This document shows positions 1 through 12,399 of a DNA stretch of 64,000 nucleotides, in pieces. This DNA is from Pseudomonas brassicacearum (GTDB lineage: Bacteria > Pseudomonadota > Gammaproteobacteria > Pseudomonadales > Pseudomonadaceae), in the NCBI RefSeq assembly GCF_003732265.1, contig NZ_MOBK01000001.1:434001-498000 (forward strand), read 5' to 3'. Position 1 is the stretch's first letter. Every line of letters starts with the position of its first letter. The position numbers were made by a program, and so were the translations under genes. The notes below the pieces were generated by a model. The model was not told the origin of the DNA. It was given only the letters and a program-made list of their open reading frames with translations, and searched no databases.

Positions 1-615
1 CAGCACCGCCGCCACCGGTTGATCGGCTTGCCAGTCGGCTTGCCAATCGCTCAGCTCAGCGGGACTTTTGTGCGGATGGTAAATCGCGGTGCGCGGCAGG
101 GCTTGCGGCTCGGCCCAGGCGTAATCGCGGTCCAGCCAGCGAGTGGCCAGGCAGCGGAAAAAGTCCAGGGCATTGCCCATGCCGCCCTGACGCAAAAACT
201 GCCAGAGCCGATCACGGTCGCAGGCCTCGACGGTGCTGAGGTCGCTGAGTTCCGGGTCCGGACGATCATCGCCCGGCACCAGAATGAGCTGTACGCCGCG
301 CTCGGACAATTGCACCAGCCGCTCGACGCCATAACGCCAATAGGCGATACCGCCGTGCAGCGAGATCAGGATCACCTTGGCGTGGCGCAGCACTTCATCG
401 ACATACAAATCGACCGAGGCGTGATTCTGCACCTGCATCGGGTTGGCCAGGCGCACGCTCGGATAATCGTCGGGCAGTTGCTGCGCGGCTTCGGCGAGCA
501 GCGCCAGGCTGGAGTCGCCGCTGCACAGGATCACCAGCTCGGCGGGGGTTTGTCCAAGGTCGGCGATGTTGTCATCCGACACGAAACCGCCGGGCTGGGT
601 CCTGAGCAGGTGCAT
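1..615 (-). CDS. cobN: Cobaltochelatase subunit CobN, partial (N-terminal part only)
   Basis: The reading frame starts with ATG at 615 (protein begins MHLLRTQPGGFVSDD) and runs off the left edge, so only about 205 of the usual ~1250 residues are present. CobN is the large subunit of the ATP-dependent CobNST complex, which inserts cobalt into hydrogenobyrinate a,c-diamide in the aerobic cobalamin pathway. The visible part has the start and the LVILCSGDSSL and GGIAYWRYG segments I recognise from CobN proteins. It lies 3 bp downstream of cobW, so the two are surely co-transcribed under the riboswitch at 1806-1994. The catalytic regions lie outside the window, so their integrity cannot be judged. 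Confidence 0.85.
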   Translation of the reverse strand, partial: MHLLRTQPGGFVSDDNIADLGQTPAELVILCSGDSSLALLAEAAQQLPDDYPSVRLANPMQVQNHASVDLYVDEVLRHAKVILISLHGGIAYWRYGVERLVQLSERGVQLILVPGDDRPDPELSDLSTVEACDRDRLWQFLRQGGMGNALDFFRCLATRWLDRDYAWAEPQALPRTAIYHPHKSPAELSDWQADWQADQPVAAVL

Positions 616-618
616 GGC

Positions 619-1692
619 TTAAACGCTGAGCGCGGCGCGCAATTGCGCTTCGAGTTGCGCAGCGTCCAGTTCCTGGCCAATCAATACCAGGCGCGTGGTG
701 CGCGCTTCCTCGGCGCCCCACTGACGGTCGAAGTGCTTGTCGAAACGCGTGCCCACGCCCTGAATCAGCAAACGCATCGGCTTGTTCGGGATCGCGGCGA
801 AACCTTTGACGCGCAGGATGCCGTGCTTGACCACCAGTTGCGTCAGCGCGTCCATCAGCAGGCTTTCGTCGGCTTGCGGCAGTTCGATGGAGATCGAGTC
901 GAATGCGTCGTGGTCATGCTCATCGTGATGGCCGTCTTCACCTTCATGGTGATGGTCGTGGTGGCTGTGACGGCTGTCGATGTGTTCTTCGGAGCCTGCG
1001 CACAGGCCGATCAACACGTCCAGCGGCAGGCGACCGCTGCTGGCTTCGATGACTTTCACCGCCGGCGGCAGTTCTTCGGCGACTTCGAGGCGCACGCGGG
1101 CCAGGTCTTCAGGGCTGATCAGGTCGGCCTTGTTGAGGATCACCAGGTCGGCGCTGGCCAGTTGGTCGGCGAACAGCTCGTGCAGCGGCGATTCGTGGTC
1201 AAGGTTCGGGTCGAGTTTGCGCTGGGCGTCGACTTGATCCGGGAACGCGGCGAAGGTGCCGGCGGCAACGGCCGGGCTGTCGACCACCGTGATAACGGCA
1301 TCAACGGTGCAGGCGCTACGGATTTCTGGCCACTGGAAAGCCTGGACCAGCGGCTTGGGCAGGGCCAGGCCCGAGGTTTCGATAAGGATGTGATCGAGGC
1401 CGCCGCGACGGGCCACCAGTTCGCGCATCACCGGGAAGAATTCTTCCTGGACGGTGCAGCACAGGCAGCCGTTGGCCAGTTCATAGACGCGGCCGTTGGC
1501 TTCTTCTTCGGTGCAGCCGATGGAGCACTGCTTGAGGATTTCGCCGTCGATGCCCAGCTCGCCGAACTCGTTGACGATCACCGCAATGCGACGGCCCTGA
1601 GCGTTGTCGAGCATGTGCCGCAGCAAGGTGGTTTTGCCCGAGCCGAGGAAGCCGGTAACGATGGTGACGGGGAGTTTGGCCAGTGTTTTCAT
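619..1692 (-). CDS. cobW: CobW, G3E-family GTPase of cobalamin biosynthesis
   Basis: A 357-residue member of the COG0523/G3E metallochaperone GTPases, proposed to deliver cobalt for CobNST. Visible motifs are the P-loop GFLGSGKTT (residues 14-22), the metal-binding CLCC (76-79), the NKAD guanine-specificity motif, and a His/Asp/Glu-rich linker (HSHHDHHHEGEDGHHDEHDHD region, around residue 245) before the CobW C-terminal domain. The length is normal for the family. It is first in a cobW-cobN operon, 3 bp ahead of cobN, and is preceded by a cobalamin riboswitch on the same strand. The riboswitch and adjacent cobN make CobW more likely than a zinc-responsive paralogue such as ZigA/YeiR. Confidence 0.93.
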   Translation of the reverse strand: MKTLAKLPVTIVTGFLGSGKTTLLRHMLDNAQGRRIAVIVNEFGELGIDGEILKQCSIGCTEEEANGRVYELANGCLCCTVQEEFFPVMRELVARRGGLDHILIETSGLALPKPLVQAFQWPEIRSACTVDAVITVVDSPAVAAGTFAAFPDQVDAQRKLDPNLDHESPLHELFADQLASADLVILNKADLISPEDLARVRLEVAEELPPAVKVIEASSGRLPLDVLIGLCAGSEEHIDSRHSHHDHHHEGEDGHHDEHDHDAFDSISIELPQADESLLMDALTQLVVKHGILRVKGFAAIPNKPMRLLIQGVGTRFDKHFDRQWGAEEARTTRLVLIGQELDAAQLEAQLRAALSV

Positions 1693-1805
1693 CGGATGCC
1701 CTTTGGCAAGGTGGCGGGCATACGGGACGACGACCGCTGCAGCACACGCTGCGCGGAAGATTTCGCCACCGGATCACCCCGCCCGGTTGAAAGTCAGAAT
1801 CTGTG

Positions 1806-1994
1806 TCGAGGCAGGTCTCCTGGCTGACGGCTGGCCAGTCGTTTGACTGGCGGTTTCTGCGCCTTCCCGCTCGCGCCATGGCTGGCGCATGCAGTGGCAT
1901 GGCAGAAACTGAACCGTTCACAGTTGCGGGGGCAGCCGCGGCATTGACCGCGTTCCCTTCTTAGCTTCGGCAAACGCCGAAGAACCTCGAAAGC
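1806..1994 (-). promoter_or_regulatory. Cobalamin riboswitch upstream of cobW-cobN
   Basis: Read on the minus strand, the leader of cobW has the ordered cobalamin-aptamer elements: a 5' helix, the GCTGCCCCCGCAACTGT segment, a GGGAAGGCG segment, and the terminal GTCAGCCAGGAGACCTGCC closing strand. The B12-box-like GCCACTGCATG lies between them. Binding of adenosylcobalamin or a related cobamide is expected to reduce cobW-cobN expression. The boundaries are approximate. I did not resolve the expression platform between about 1700 and 1805. Confidence 0.9.
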
Positions 1995-2051
1995 GCAAGG
2001 CTACGCATCGCGCTGGGGCGGGTCAATGTTCACATGAGATCGGCGGCGCAC

Positions 2052-2119
2052 CCTTCGCGAGCAAGCCCGCTCCCACATTCGACCGCGCTCCAATGTGGGA
2101 GCGGGCTTGCTCGCGAAAG
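2052..2119. repeat. REP pair, stems pointing inward (short-spacer type)
   Basis: Two inverted copies of the Pseudomonas REP core, GCGAGCAAGCCCGCTCCC then GGGAGCGGGCTTGCTCGC, about 25 bp apart and with CCCACATT/AATGTGGG on the inner side. It lies between the two divergent cobalamin riboswitches. Together with them it explains the 838-bp gap between cobW and cbtB; I see no gene there. Confidence 0.9.
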
Positions 2120-2191
2120 GAGCCCCTCGGTTTCGAGTTGAGAACCCTTGCCAATTGACGCGAATCCCCCACCCATGCTCTCCTACGCATC

Positions 2192-2400
2192 TTGTTACGG
2201 GTGCCCTTCACAGGGTGAAACGGGAAACCGGTGAATCATGTGCTTTACTCAAAGCCATGTCAGTCCGGTGCTGCCCCCGCAACGGTAAGCGAGCGAAGCA
2301 TCAAATCCACTGTGCCAGCAGTTCGGTATGGGAAGGTGATGCTTGCAGGTCAAGGCGAAAGCCTGCGCCCCTCGTGAGCCCGGAGACCGGCCCGCAACAC
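2192..2400 (+). promoter_or_regulatory. Cobalamin riboswitch upstream of cbtB-cbtA-cobE
   Basis: The canonical order is clear: CGGGTGCCC start, GGGTGAAACGGGAAACCGGTGAATC split into paired segments, GTGCTGCCCCCGCAACGGTAAGCGAG, the B12-box CCACTGTG, GGGAAGGTGATGC and GTGAGCCCGGAGACCGGCC. A second copy faces away on the other strand at 1806-1994. CbtB begins about 130 bp downstream, so the expression platform lies at about 2400-2530. This places cobalt uptake under the same vitamin feedback as synthesis. Confidence 0.95.
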
Positions 2401-2530
2401 AAAGTGACCGTTACGGTCACTGAACAACAAACCCGCGGTGGGCGGGCGCTGTTTGAACGTCTGCGTGTCCGGCTCGCAGGGGTTTTCCATGCGCTCTATA
2501 TCACCCGCTGACAGACCAGAGGGATGCGCC

Positions 2531-2722
2531 ATGTCGATCATCAGCAGCACCGGCCACACAACCACCAGCACCACTTCCACCCTGACTCAACGCCTGACCG
2601 TCGCCATCTGCGCGTCGATCCTGGGCGCGTGCCTGGTGTACTTCGCCGGTTTCTCGCACATCGAAGCGGTGCACAACGCCGCACACGATACCCGTCACAG
2701 CTCCGCGTTCCCGTGCCATTGA
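2531..2722 (+). CDS. cbtB: Cobalt transporter subunit CbtB
   Basis: A 63-residue protein with one membrane segment (about residues 20-42, TVAICASILGACLVYFAGF) and a short His-rich tail containing HNAAHDTRH, the CbtB hallmark. CbtB and the adjacent CbtA are a predicted cobalt importer pair of the B12 regulon. An in-frame upstream extension to 2438 exists, but the ATG at 2531 gives the normal CbtB length and N-terminus. It lies directly downstream of a cobalamin riboswitch and 11 bp before cbtA. The transport role is from family knowledge. Confidence 0.88.
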   Translation: MSIISSTGHTTTSTTSTLTQRLTVAICASILGACLVYFAGFSHIEAVHNAAHDTRHSSAFPCH

Positions 2723-2733
2723 GAGCTGACGAC

Positions 2734-3441
2734 ATGATCAAGCGTATTGCGCAAACCGCAGGGTTTACGGGGCTGCTGGCCGCCCTGCTGCTGACCTTGC
2801 TGCAAAGCTTCTGGGTCGCACCGCTGATTCTTCAAGCGGAAACCTACGAGAAAGCCGAGCCGGCGGTGGTTCAACCCCATGAACACGCCGACGGCGCCAT
2901 GGCCGCACACACCCACGACGCCGAAGCCTGGGAGCCGCAAGACGGCTGGCAGCGCGTGTTGTCGACCACTGGCGGTAATCTGGTGGTGGCCGTTGGTTTC
3001 GCCTTGATGCTCGCCGGCCTCTACACCTTGCGCGCACCCAACAGCACCGCTCAAGGTCTGTTGTGGGGTCTGGCCGGTTATGCAACATTTGTCCTCGCAC
3101 CGACCCTGGGCCTGCCGCCTGAACTGCCGGGCACCGCTGCGGCGGATCTGGCGCAACGGCAGATCTGGTGGATCGGCACTGCCGCTTCAACCGCTGTCGG
3201 CATTGCGTTGATTGTGTTCAGCCGTCACTGGCTGATGAAAGTGCTGGGCGTGGCGATTCTGGCCGTTCCGCACGTGATCGGCGCGCCACAACCGGAAGTG
3301 CATTCGATGCTCGCGCCGCAAGCCCTGGAGTCTCAATTCAAAATCGCTTCGCAGTTGACCAACGTGGCGTTCTGGCTGGCCCTGGGCCTGATCAGTGCCT
3401 GGTTGTTCCGCCGCAAAAGCGATGGCCAATACCACGCATGA
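2734..3441 (+). CDS. cbtA: Cobalt transporter subunit CbtA
   Basis: A 235-residue inner-membrane protein with about five to six hydrophobic segments and a periplasm-facing His-rich stretch after the first (HEHADGAMAAHTHDAE), typical of CbtA, the predicted cobalt permease subunit paired with CbtB. The start is ATG 2734, 11 bp after cbtB. An ORF extended to 2524 would run through cbtB in another frame and is not credible. The stop overlaps the cobE start (ATGA at 3438-3441), so translation is coupled. Confidence 0.88.
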   Translation: MIKRIAQTAGFTGLLAALLLTLLQSFWVAPLILQAETYEKAEPAVVQPHEHADGAMAAHTHDAEAWEPQDGWQRVLSTTGGNLVVAVGFALMLAGLYTLRAPNSTAQGLLWGLAGYATFVLAPTLGLPPELPGTAAADLAQRQIWWIGTAASTAVGIALIVFSRHWLMKVLGVAILAVPHVIGAPQPEVHSMLAPQALESQFKIASQLTNVAFWLALGLISAWLFRRKSDGQYHA

Positions 3442-3851
3442 CCGATGCCAGCACAGCGCCGACGTTAGTGGTCGGCCTGGGCTGCCAGCGCGGCTGCCCC
3501 GCCAGCACGCTGCGGGCATTGCTTGATCAGGCACTGCAGGCTCATCAAATCGGGCTTCACCAAATAAAGGCACTCGCCAGCATTGACCTGAAGCGCGATG
3601 AGCCTGGCCTGATCGAACTTGCGGAACAACTCGCACTGCCGTTGATGTTCTTCAACAGTGAACAGTTGGCCGGATATCAATCCAGACTCAGTCATCGTTC
3701 CGACATCGCGTTCGAACGCACTGGCTGCTACGGCGTAGCGGAAAGTGCCGCCCTGGCACTCGCCGAACAGCAGAATCAGGCACCGGCAAAACTGCTGATC
3801 CCCCGACAAAAATATGCGCAAGCAACCTTGGCGTTGGCCGGCACTGCGTAA
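3438..3851 (+). CDS. cobE: CobE, CbiG C-terminal-type cobalamin biosynthesis protein
   Basis: A 137-residue single-domain protein beginning MTDASTAPTLVVGLGCQRGCPAS. The VVGLGCxRGxP motif and the later GVAESAAL segment are the signature of the CbiG C-terminal (CobE/GbiG_C) domain. In aerobic producers CobE stands alone beside the precorrin methyltransferases; a role in handling a precorrin intermediate has been proposed. The ATG overlaps the cbtA stop by 4 bp. cobM follows 81 bp downstream in the same orientation. Confidence 0.87.
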   Translation: MTDASTAPTLVVGLGCQRGCPASTLRALLDQALQAHQIGLHQIKALASIDLKRDEPGLIELAEQLALPLMFFNSEQLAGYQSRLSHRSDIAFERTGCYGVAESAALALAEQQNQAPAKLLIPRQKYAQATLALAGTA

Positions 3852-3932
3852 AATCCCCGATAATCGCGCCTTCGATCATGAGCAATCTTCATCTGAAGCG
3901 TTGCCCAGCCTCTTTTTTCACAGGAAACGACG

Positions 3933-4679
3933 ATGACCGTCTACTTCATTGGCGCAGGTCCCGGCGACCCGGAACTGATCACGGTCAAAGGCCAACGGCT
4001 GATTCGCAGCTGCCCGGTGATCATCTATGCCGGCTCCCTCGTGCCGGCAGCCGTGCTGGAAGGCCATCGTGCCGAACAGGTGGTCAACAGCGCCGAATTG
4101 CACCTGGAACAGATCATTGATCTGATCAAAACTGCCCACGCCAACGGCCAGGACGTGGCGCGGGTGCATTCCGGCGATCCGAGTCTGTATGGCGCGATTG
4201 GCGAGCAGATTCGCTACCTGCGCGAACTCGACATTCCGTTTGAAATCATTCCTGGCGTGACGGCCACCGCGGCGTGTGCAGCGCTTTTAGGGGCTGAACT
4301 GACTTTGCCGGACATCTCACAAAGCGTGATTTTGACCCGCTACGCCGACAAGACCGCGATGCCGGCGGGCGAGGAACTGGGCAGCCTGGCGCAGCATGGG
4401 GCGACCATGGCCATCCATTTGGGCGTGAATCATCTGGAAAAAATCCTTGCTGAACTGCTGCCACATTACGGCGCGGACTGCCCGATTGCGGTGATCCACC
4501 GAGCGACGTGGCCGGATCAGGATTGGGTGGTGGGGACGCTTGAGGACATTGCCGGGAAGGTTGAAGCCAAGGGGTTTCGGCGTACGGCGTTGATTTTGGT
4601 AGGTCGGGTGTTGGGGAGTGATCAGTTCAGCGAGTCGTCGCTGTATCGCGCGGGGCATGCGCATCTCTATCGCCCATAG
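3933..4679 (+). CDS. cobM: Precorrin-4 C11-methyltransferase CobM
   Basis: A 248-residue SAM-dependent methyltransferase of the tetrapyrrole methylase (class III) fold. It has the N-terminal GAGPGDPELITVKG loop (residues 7-20), an HSGDPSLYGA segment and the EIIPGVTA motif before the second domain. CobM methylates C-11 of precorrin-4. A good Shine-Dalgarno (CAGGAAACG) precedes the ATG. It completes a cbtB-cbtA-cobE-cobM unit. The 81-bp gap to cobE does not show a terminator. Confidence 0.92.
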   Translation: MTVYFIGAGPGDPELITVKGQRLIRSCPVIIYAGSLVPAAVLEGHRAEQVVNSAELHLEQIIDLIKTAHANGQDVARVHSGDPSLYGAIGEQIRYLRELDIPFEIIPGVTATAACAALLGAELTLPDISQSVILTRYADKTAMPAGEELGSLAQHGATMAIHLGVNHLEKILAELLPHYGADCPIAVIHRATWPDQDWVVGTLEDIAGKVEAKGFRRTALILVGRVLGSDQFSESSLYRAGHAHLYRP

Positions 4680-4684
4680 GGCCT

Positions 4685-4780
4685 CTTCGCGAGCAAGCCC
4701 GCTCCCACATTGAATCTCCTGCGAACACGCATGTTGTGTACGACAAAAATCAAATGTGGGAGCGGGCTTGCTCGCGAAGG
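4685..4780. repeat. REP pair, stems pointing inward
   Basis: REP core GCGAGCAAGCCCGCTCCC and its inverse, separated by about 55 bp without the ATCAATGT core seen in other copies. It sits between the convergent ends of cobM and nfuA, just before their terminator. Confidence 0.9.
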
Positions 4781-4800
4781 GAGCAGTGAATTTCACCCAT

Positions 4801-4831
4801 AAAAAAACGGCACTCACGGGTGCCGTTTTTT
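4801..4831. terminator. Bidirectional intrinsic terminator between cobM and nfuA
   Basis: A-tract, stem ACGGCAC / GTGCCGT around CTCACGG, then a T-tract. It reads as a rho-independent terminator on both strands and serves cobM (plus) and nfuA (minus). Confidence 0.85.
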
Positions 4832-4849
4832 CATGTCGCAGCGAACACC

Positions 4850-5491
<642 letters not shown>

Positions 5492-5525
5492 CTAGTATTT
5501 TTGTCGGGAAAGAAACACCGATCCC

Positions 5526-5619
5526 CTGTGGGAGCGGGCTTGCTCGCGAAGGCGTCAGATCAATCAACATATTTGCTGAATGTGACGCCCCCTTCGCGAG
5601 CAAGCCCGCTCCCACATTG
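5526..5619. repeat. REP pair, stems pointing outward, divergent core
   Basis: GGGAGCGGGCTTGCTCGCG and its inverse with a ~45-bp spacer containing GGCGTCAGATCAATCAAC...GTGACGCC. It lies between nfuA and the 3' end of cti. Confidence 0.9.
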
Positions 5620-5631
5620 GATTGCGGGGAG

Positions 5632-7929
5632 TCAGAGGTTTTCGTAGCGATTCATGTCCAGCACGCCCTCTTCCATTGGATCGGTCTCGTGGACATAGCG
5701 ACTCAGATCGTGGAAATAGAACCAGAATTGCCGATGACTGCGGCGAATCCCCCAGCGTTCGACGATTTTCTCGAAGCTGTCGGTGTCCTTGGCGTTTTCC
5801 ATCGCTTCTACGAAGGCCGGCACTTGGTCGGCCGGAATGTTGAACATGAAGTTCGGGTAGCTGCTGAGTACCCCCGGAAAAATCGTCAACGTGTCGAGCC
5901 CCGGCTGATAACGCAACGACTCACCGACCAGGAACGCCACGTTGCTGTGCGCCCGGTTGCGCAGCAGGCTGTAGACCTCGCGTTTGCCGCCCGTCGTTTC
6001 GATGCGCAACATCGTCGCTTCCGGCAACTGGTCGATGACCCTTAGGCCAGCCGCTGGCCGCGAGGTCAGGCTGCTCAGCGCCTGTTCGGCATTCTGCAGG
6101 TCAGGGTCGATGTTCGGTCGCGAGCAATACGCGCCGTCGCAGCGGTTGATCGGATCGGGCGTGGCATTCAGATCGCCGTAACGGGCGAGCAACTGCTGGG
6201 CGAAGTCGCGCTTGGGGTCTTTCTCGTCGAGCTTGAGCGCCGTTGGTGTGTCGTCGTCGATGGCCTCGTAATCCAGCCACATCTTGAACTTGCCGCCGTC
6301 CTGGTACCAATCGTCGAGGTAGCCGTCCCGCGAATCGGCCGGCATCAGGCGCAGGAAGTTCTGCTCGGCGCCGTTTCGGATCAGGTCGAAGTACAGGCGG
6401 GTCTGGGCCTGGTGGGACACGTTGCCGAACACGTCGAAGTTAACCGCCAGCTGATAATAGGTGCGCTCCAGCAGCGGGAAGTCGAACAGCCACATCGTTT
6501 GTGGCACATCGCCGATCAGGCCCTTGTTCACCGAAGCACTGTCGAAGTGGCGGAAGATGCTCAGCAGCGCGTTGTCATTGCCCGCCCACAAGGTCGACCA
6601 ACTCGGCGCAGGTGATTCTGCGTAACTGTCCCGGCGCAGTGCTTCGTACTCGTTACGTTTGTCGCGGTAGTCACGCCACAGGCTCAAGACGCTGCCGACG
6701 TCATCGTTCTGCCCCGGCATGGCCAGCAACGGCGTGGCCTGGCCGCGGTAGTTCGGGTCGATGATATAGAGGTCATGTTCCGGGGCCTGGAACAACGCCC
6801 AGAAGTTATCGCGGATCACGTCCGTAGCAATCTGGCCACGGCAGACCGGGCCACGAATAAAGGTGCGCACGAAGTATTCGGCGTTATCCAGCATGAACTG
6901 GTAGCGCGCCTGCGCCGGAATCGCCTCGAAGGTAGCGAACGGATTGGCCCGGCGTTCCGGCCCGTAGCCCGGCAAGGCGTTGACCTGCCAGTTGCCGCTA
7001 TAGAACAGGCTTTTGATCCGCGCCATCTTCGCTGCACTCAGCGGATAGGTGATGTGGGTTTTCTGCACAATCACACCCTGCACCGGCCACAGGCGGTAAT
7101 ACACCTGAGTGCCTGGGTCGTCATTCGGGCGGCGGGTGTTGATCAGGTCAATCGGCTGGCCGGTGGGCGTACGCGAGCGCACCCACTGGAAAAAGTGCCC
7201 AGGCTCGCCGTCCTTGAAGTAGATGTGCGCCAGAAACCAGTGCTCGAACAACCAGCGCGCCACCAGGCTTTGCCGGGAACCGGGCGCGTTGAGCAGGTTT
7301 TCCCATTGCACCACCTCCAGCGCTTCTTTCGCGCTCGGCATCAGCGCCTGCTCATCGATCGGCGCTCCCGACGCCAACCAGCGTTGCAGTGTCTGGTATT
7401 GCTGATCGGTCAGGCCCGTGACCGCCAGCGGCATGCCCTCTTTGGGATGCGAACTGGCGTAGCCGTCGAATTCCGCCGGCATGGCGCACATGTTTTCCCG
7501 GTTCAGACCCAGAACGATGTCTTCCGGCAATTTGGCATTGGGTTGCAACGGGGTTTTATGGCCCAGTTCGAGCATCCGCGCCATCAACGCAGCCTGACTG
7601 CCTTGAGCGTCAAGCACCGGATAGAAGCCCTTCTGTTGCCAGGCATGCTTGCCGAACGCGTCAAAAAAAAGCCGGGTCGGGGCCGCAGCGGTACTGCGGT
7701 CGCCGTCGTAGACCGGGACTTTCGTCGCGCCACGCGCCGCCCCTTCGCCACTGCCCAGGTTGAGCTGGCAGGGAGAATCGTTGCACGCATGGCAGGCCAC
7801 GCACTTTTCGGTAAAGATCGGTTGAATGTCGCGGCTGTAGGAAATCGCAGAGGAAATGGACGGACCTTGCGCAGCGGCGCCCCAGCTTAAAAGCAGCATG
7901 AAAATGCTGGTGATGACGCGATACGACAT
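5632..7929 (-). CDS. cti: Fatty acid cis/trans isomerase, periplasmic haem protein
   Basis: A 765-residue protein with a Sec signal peptide (residues 1-20, MSYRVITSIFMLLLSWGAAA) and a c-type haem site CVACH (Cys43, Cys46, His47) in the segment DIQPIFTEKCVACHAC. Cti converts cis unsaturated acyl chains of membrane phospholipids to trans in place, which rigidifies the membrane against solvents and heat. The length fits the family. It is divergent from metH with a 155-bp shared intergenic region, a neighbourhood I recall from P. putida. It is probably monocistronic. Recognition comes from the whole sequence, not only the haem motif. Confidence 0.92.
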   Translation of the reverse strand: MSYRVITSIFMLLLSWGAAAQGPSISSAISYSRDIQPIFTEKCVACHACNDSPCQLNLGSGEGAARGATKVPVYDGDRSTAAAPTRLFFDAFGKHAWQQKGFYPVLDAQGSQAALMARMLELGHKTPLQPNAKLPEDIVLGLNRENMCAMPAEFDGYASSHPKEGMPLAVTGLTDQQYQTLQRWLASGAPIDEQALMPSAKEALEVVQWENLLNAPGSRQSLVARWLFEHWFLAHIYFKDGEPGHFFQWVRSRTPTGQPIDLINTRRPNDDPGTQVYYRLWPVQGVIVQKTHITYPLSAAKMARIKSLFYSGNWQVNALPGYGPERRANPFATFEAIPAQARYQFMLDNAEYFVRTFIRGPVCRGQIATDVIRDNFWALFQAPEHDLYIIDPNYRGQATPLLAMPGQNDDVGSVLSLWRDYRDKRNEYEALRRDSYAESPAPSWSTLWAGNDNALLSIFRHFDSASVNKGLIGDVPQTMWLFDFPLLERTYYQLAVNFDVFGNVSHQAQTRLYFDLIRNGAEQNFLRLMPADSRDGYLDDWYQDGGKFKMWLDYEAIDDDTPTALKLDEKDPKRDFAQQLLARYGDLNATPDPINRCDGAYCSRPNIDPDLQNAEQALSSLTSRPAAGLRVIDQLPEATMLRIETTGGKREVYSLLRNRAHSNVAFLVGESLRYQPGLDTLTIFPGVLSSYPNFMFNIPADQVPAFVEAMENAKDTDSFEKIVERWGIRRSHRQFWFYFHDLSRYVHETDPMEEGVLDMNRYENL

Positions 7930-7990
7930 ATCCCTGGTCTCAATCCTGAAAAATCGCGGCGATTCTACCGGTCAGGCACCCACACCAACA

Positions 7991-8003
7991 TGAACGATAT
8001 TCA
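7991..8003. promoter_or_regulatory. Candidate MetR-binding site upstream of metH
   Basis: TGAA-CGATA-TTCA, an exact match to the MetR consensus TGAA-N5-TTCA, 82 bp before the metH ATG and about 36 bp upstream of the candidate -10. In enterobacteria MetR with homocysteine activates metH and metE. No cobalamin riboswitch is visible in this leader. Inference from motif and position only. Confidence 0.5.
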
Positions 8004-8039
8004 TGCAAAACCGGTTGATGCTCTAAAAGCGCACAGGTT

Positions 8040-8048
8040 TGCTATGAT
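8040..8048 (+). promoter_or_regulatory. Candidate extended -10 promoter of metH
   Basis: TTGCTATGAT supplies TGn and a good -10 hexamer TATGAT (8043-8048), 37 bp before the start codon. No good -35 lies at normal spacing, as expected for an activator-dependent or extended -10 promoter. Confidence 0.4.
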
Positions 8049-8084
8049 CCCGCCCCTTCGTCATGGTCTTTCCGAGTAGTCCAA

Positions 8085-11795
<3,711 letters not shown>

Positions 11796-11836
11796 GCAGC
11801 CCGGTTGGCCACAAAATGTGTGGCTGGCAATAATCC

Positions 11837-11930
11837 CTTGTGGGAGCGGGCTTGCTCGCGAAGAGGCCGTGTCAGCCAACATTGATGTCGCTGATACACC
11901 GCTTTCGCGAGCAAGCCCGCTCCCACATTT
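11837..11930. repeat. REP pair, stems pointing outward, inverted core
   Basis: GGGAGCGGGCTTGCTCGCG, a 50-bp spacer with ACATTGATGT (the reverse of the usual ACATCAATGT), then the inverted REP. It is the first of two tandem pairs in the 385-bp gap between metH and the DUF2970 gene. I see no gene in that gap. Confidence 0.9.
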
Positions 11931-12029
11931 GTAATGGGGTGGGTTCGGGAGAGAGTTGAACCAGGGCGACCAGTGCTGCGCCACTTTGGTGATGCGTGCC
12001 AGCAAATCCTACTGACAAACACATATCCC

Positions 12030-12123
12030 CTGTGGGAGCGGGCTTGCTCGCGAAAGCGGTGTATCAGGCGACATCAATGTCGTCTGGAAACGGCCTCTTC
12101 GCGAGCAAGCCTGCTCCCACAGT
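12030..12123. repeat. REP pair, stems pointing outward
   Basis: Second pair in the metH-DUF2970 gap. Its spacer carries ACATCAATGT, in the opposite orientation to the neighbouring pair. The right stem has one change (CCTGCTCCC for CCCGCTCCC). Confidence 0.9.
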
Positions 12124-12180
12124 TGTTTGTGCTGGCCGTAGGGCTATGCTTACGGCTCACACACACGTGACGAGGGGTTT

Positions 12181-12399
12181 ATGGACGATCCAGTCGACAA
12201 CAAGCCGCCGAGCTTCTGGCAGATGCTGCACAGCGTCATGGCGGCGGCGTTCGGGGTGCAGAGCGGGAAGAACCGGGCCCGGGACTTCACCCACGGCAAA
12301 CCGAGTCATTTCGTGATTCTGGGAATTTTGTTCACGGCAGTGTTTGCCTTGACCCTGTACGGCATCGTGCAACTGGTGCTGCATCTGGCCGGGGTTTAA
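12181..12399 (+). CDS. DUF2970 small membrane protein
   Basis: A 72-residue protein with an amphipathic N-terminal half (SFWQMLHSVMAAAFGVQSG) and one C-terminal membrane helix (about residues 44-68). The motif WQMLHSVMAAAFGVQSxxNRxRDF is the DUF2970 signature; the function is unknown. The ATG at 12181 is the only reasonable start. The stop overlaps the stop of the convergent binding-protein gene (12396-12399), leaving no room for a terminator between them. Confidence 0.8.
   Translation: MDDPVDNKPPSFWQMLHSVMAAAFGVQSGKNRARDFTHGKPSHFVILGILFTAVFALTLYGIVQLVLHLAGV

Noticed and set aside
19..1827. 602-codon open frame on the plus strand across cobN-cobW
   Set aside because: It is antisense to the clearly recognised CobN and CobW proteins and has no family-like composition; such long antisense frames are usual in high-GC genes.
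7930..8084. Cobalamin riboswitch upstream of metH
   Set aside because: The 155-bp cti-metH gap has none of the aptamer segments (no GCCCCCGCAAC-type or B12-box sequence) and is too short.
11837..12123. Possible short CRISPR-like array in the metH downstream gap
   Set aside because: The repeated units are palindromic REP pairs in inverted arrangement, with no regular direct-repeat/spacer pattern and no cas genes.
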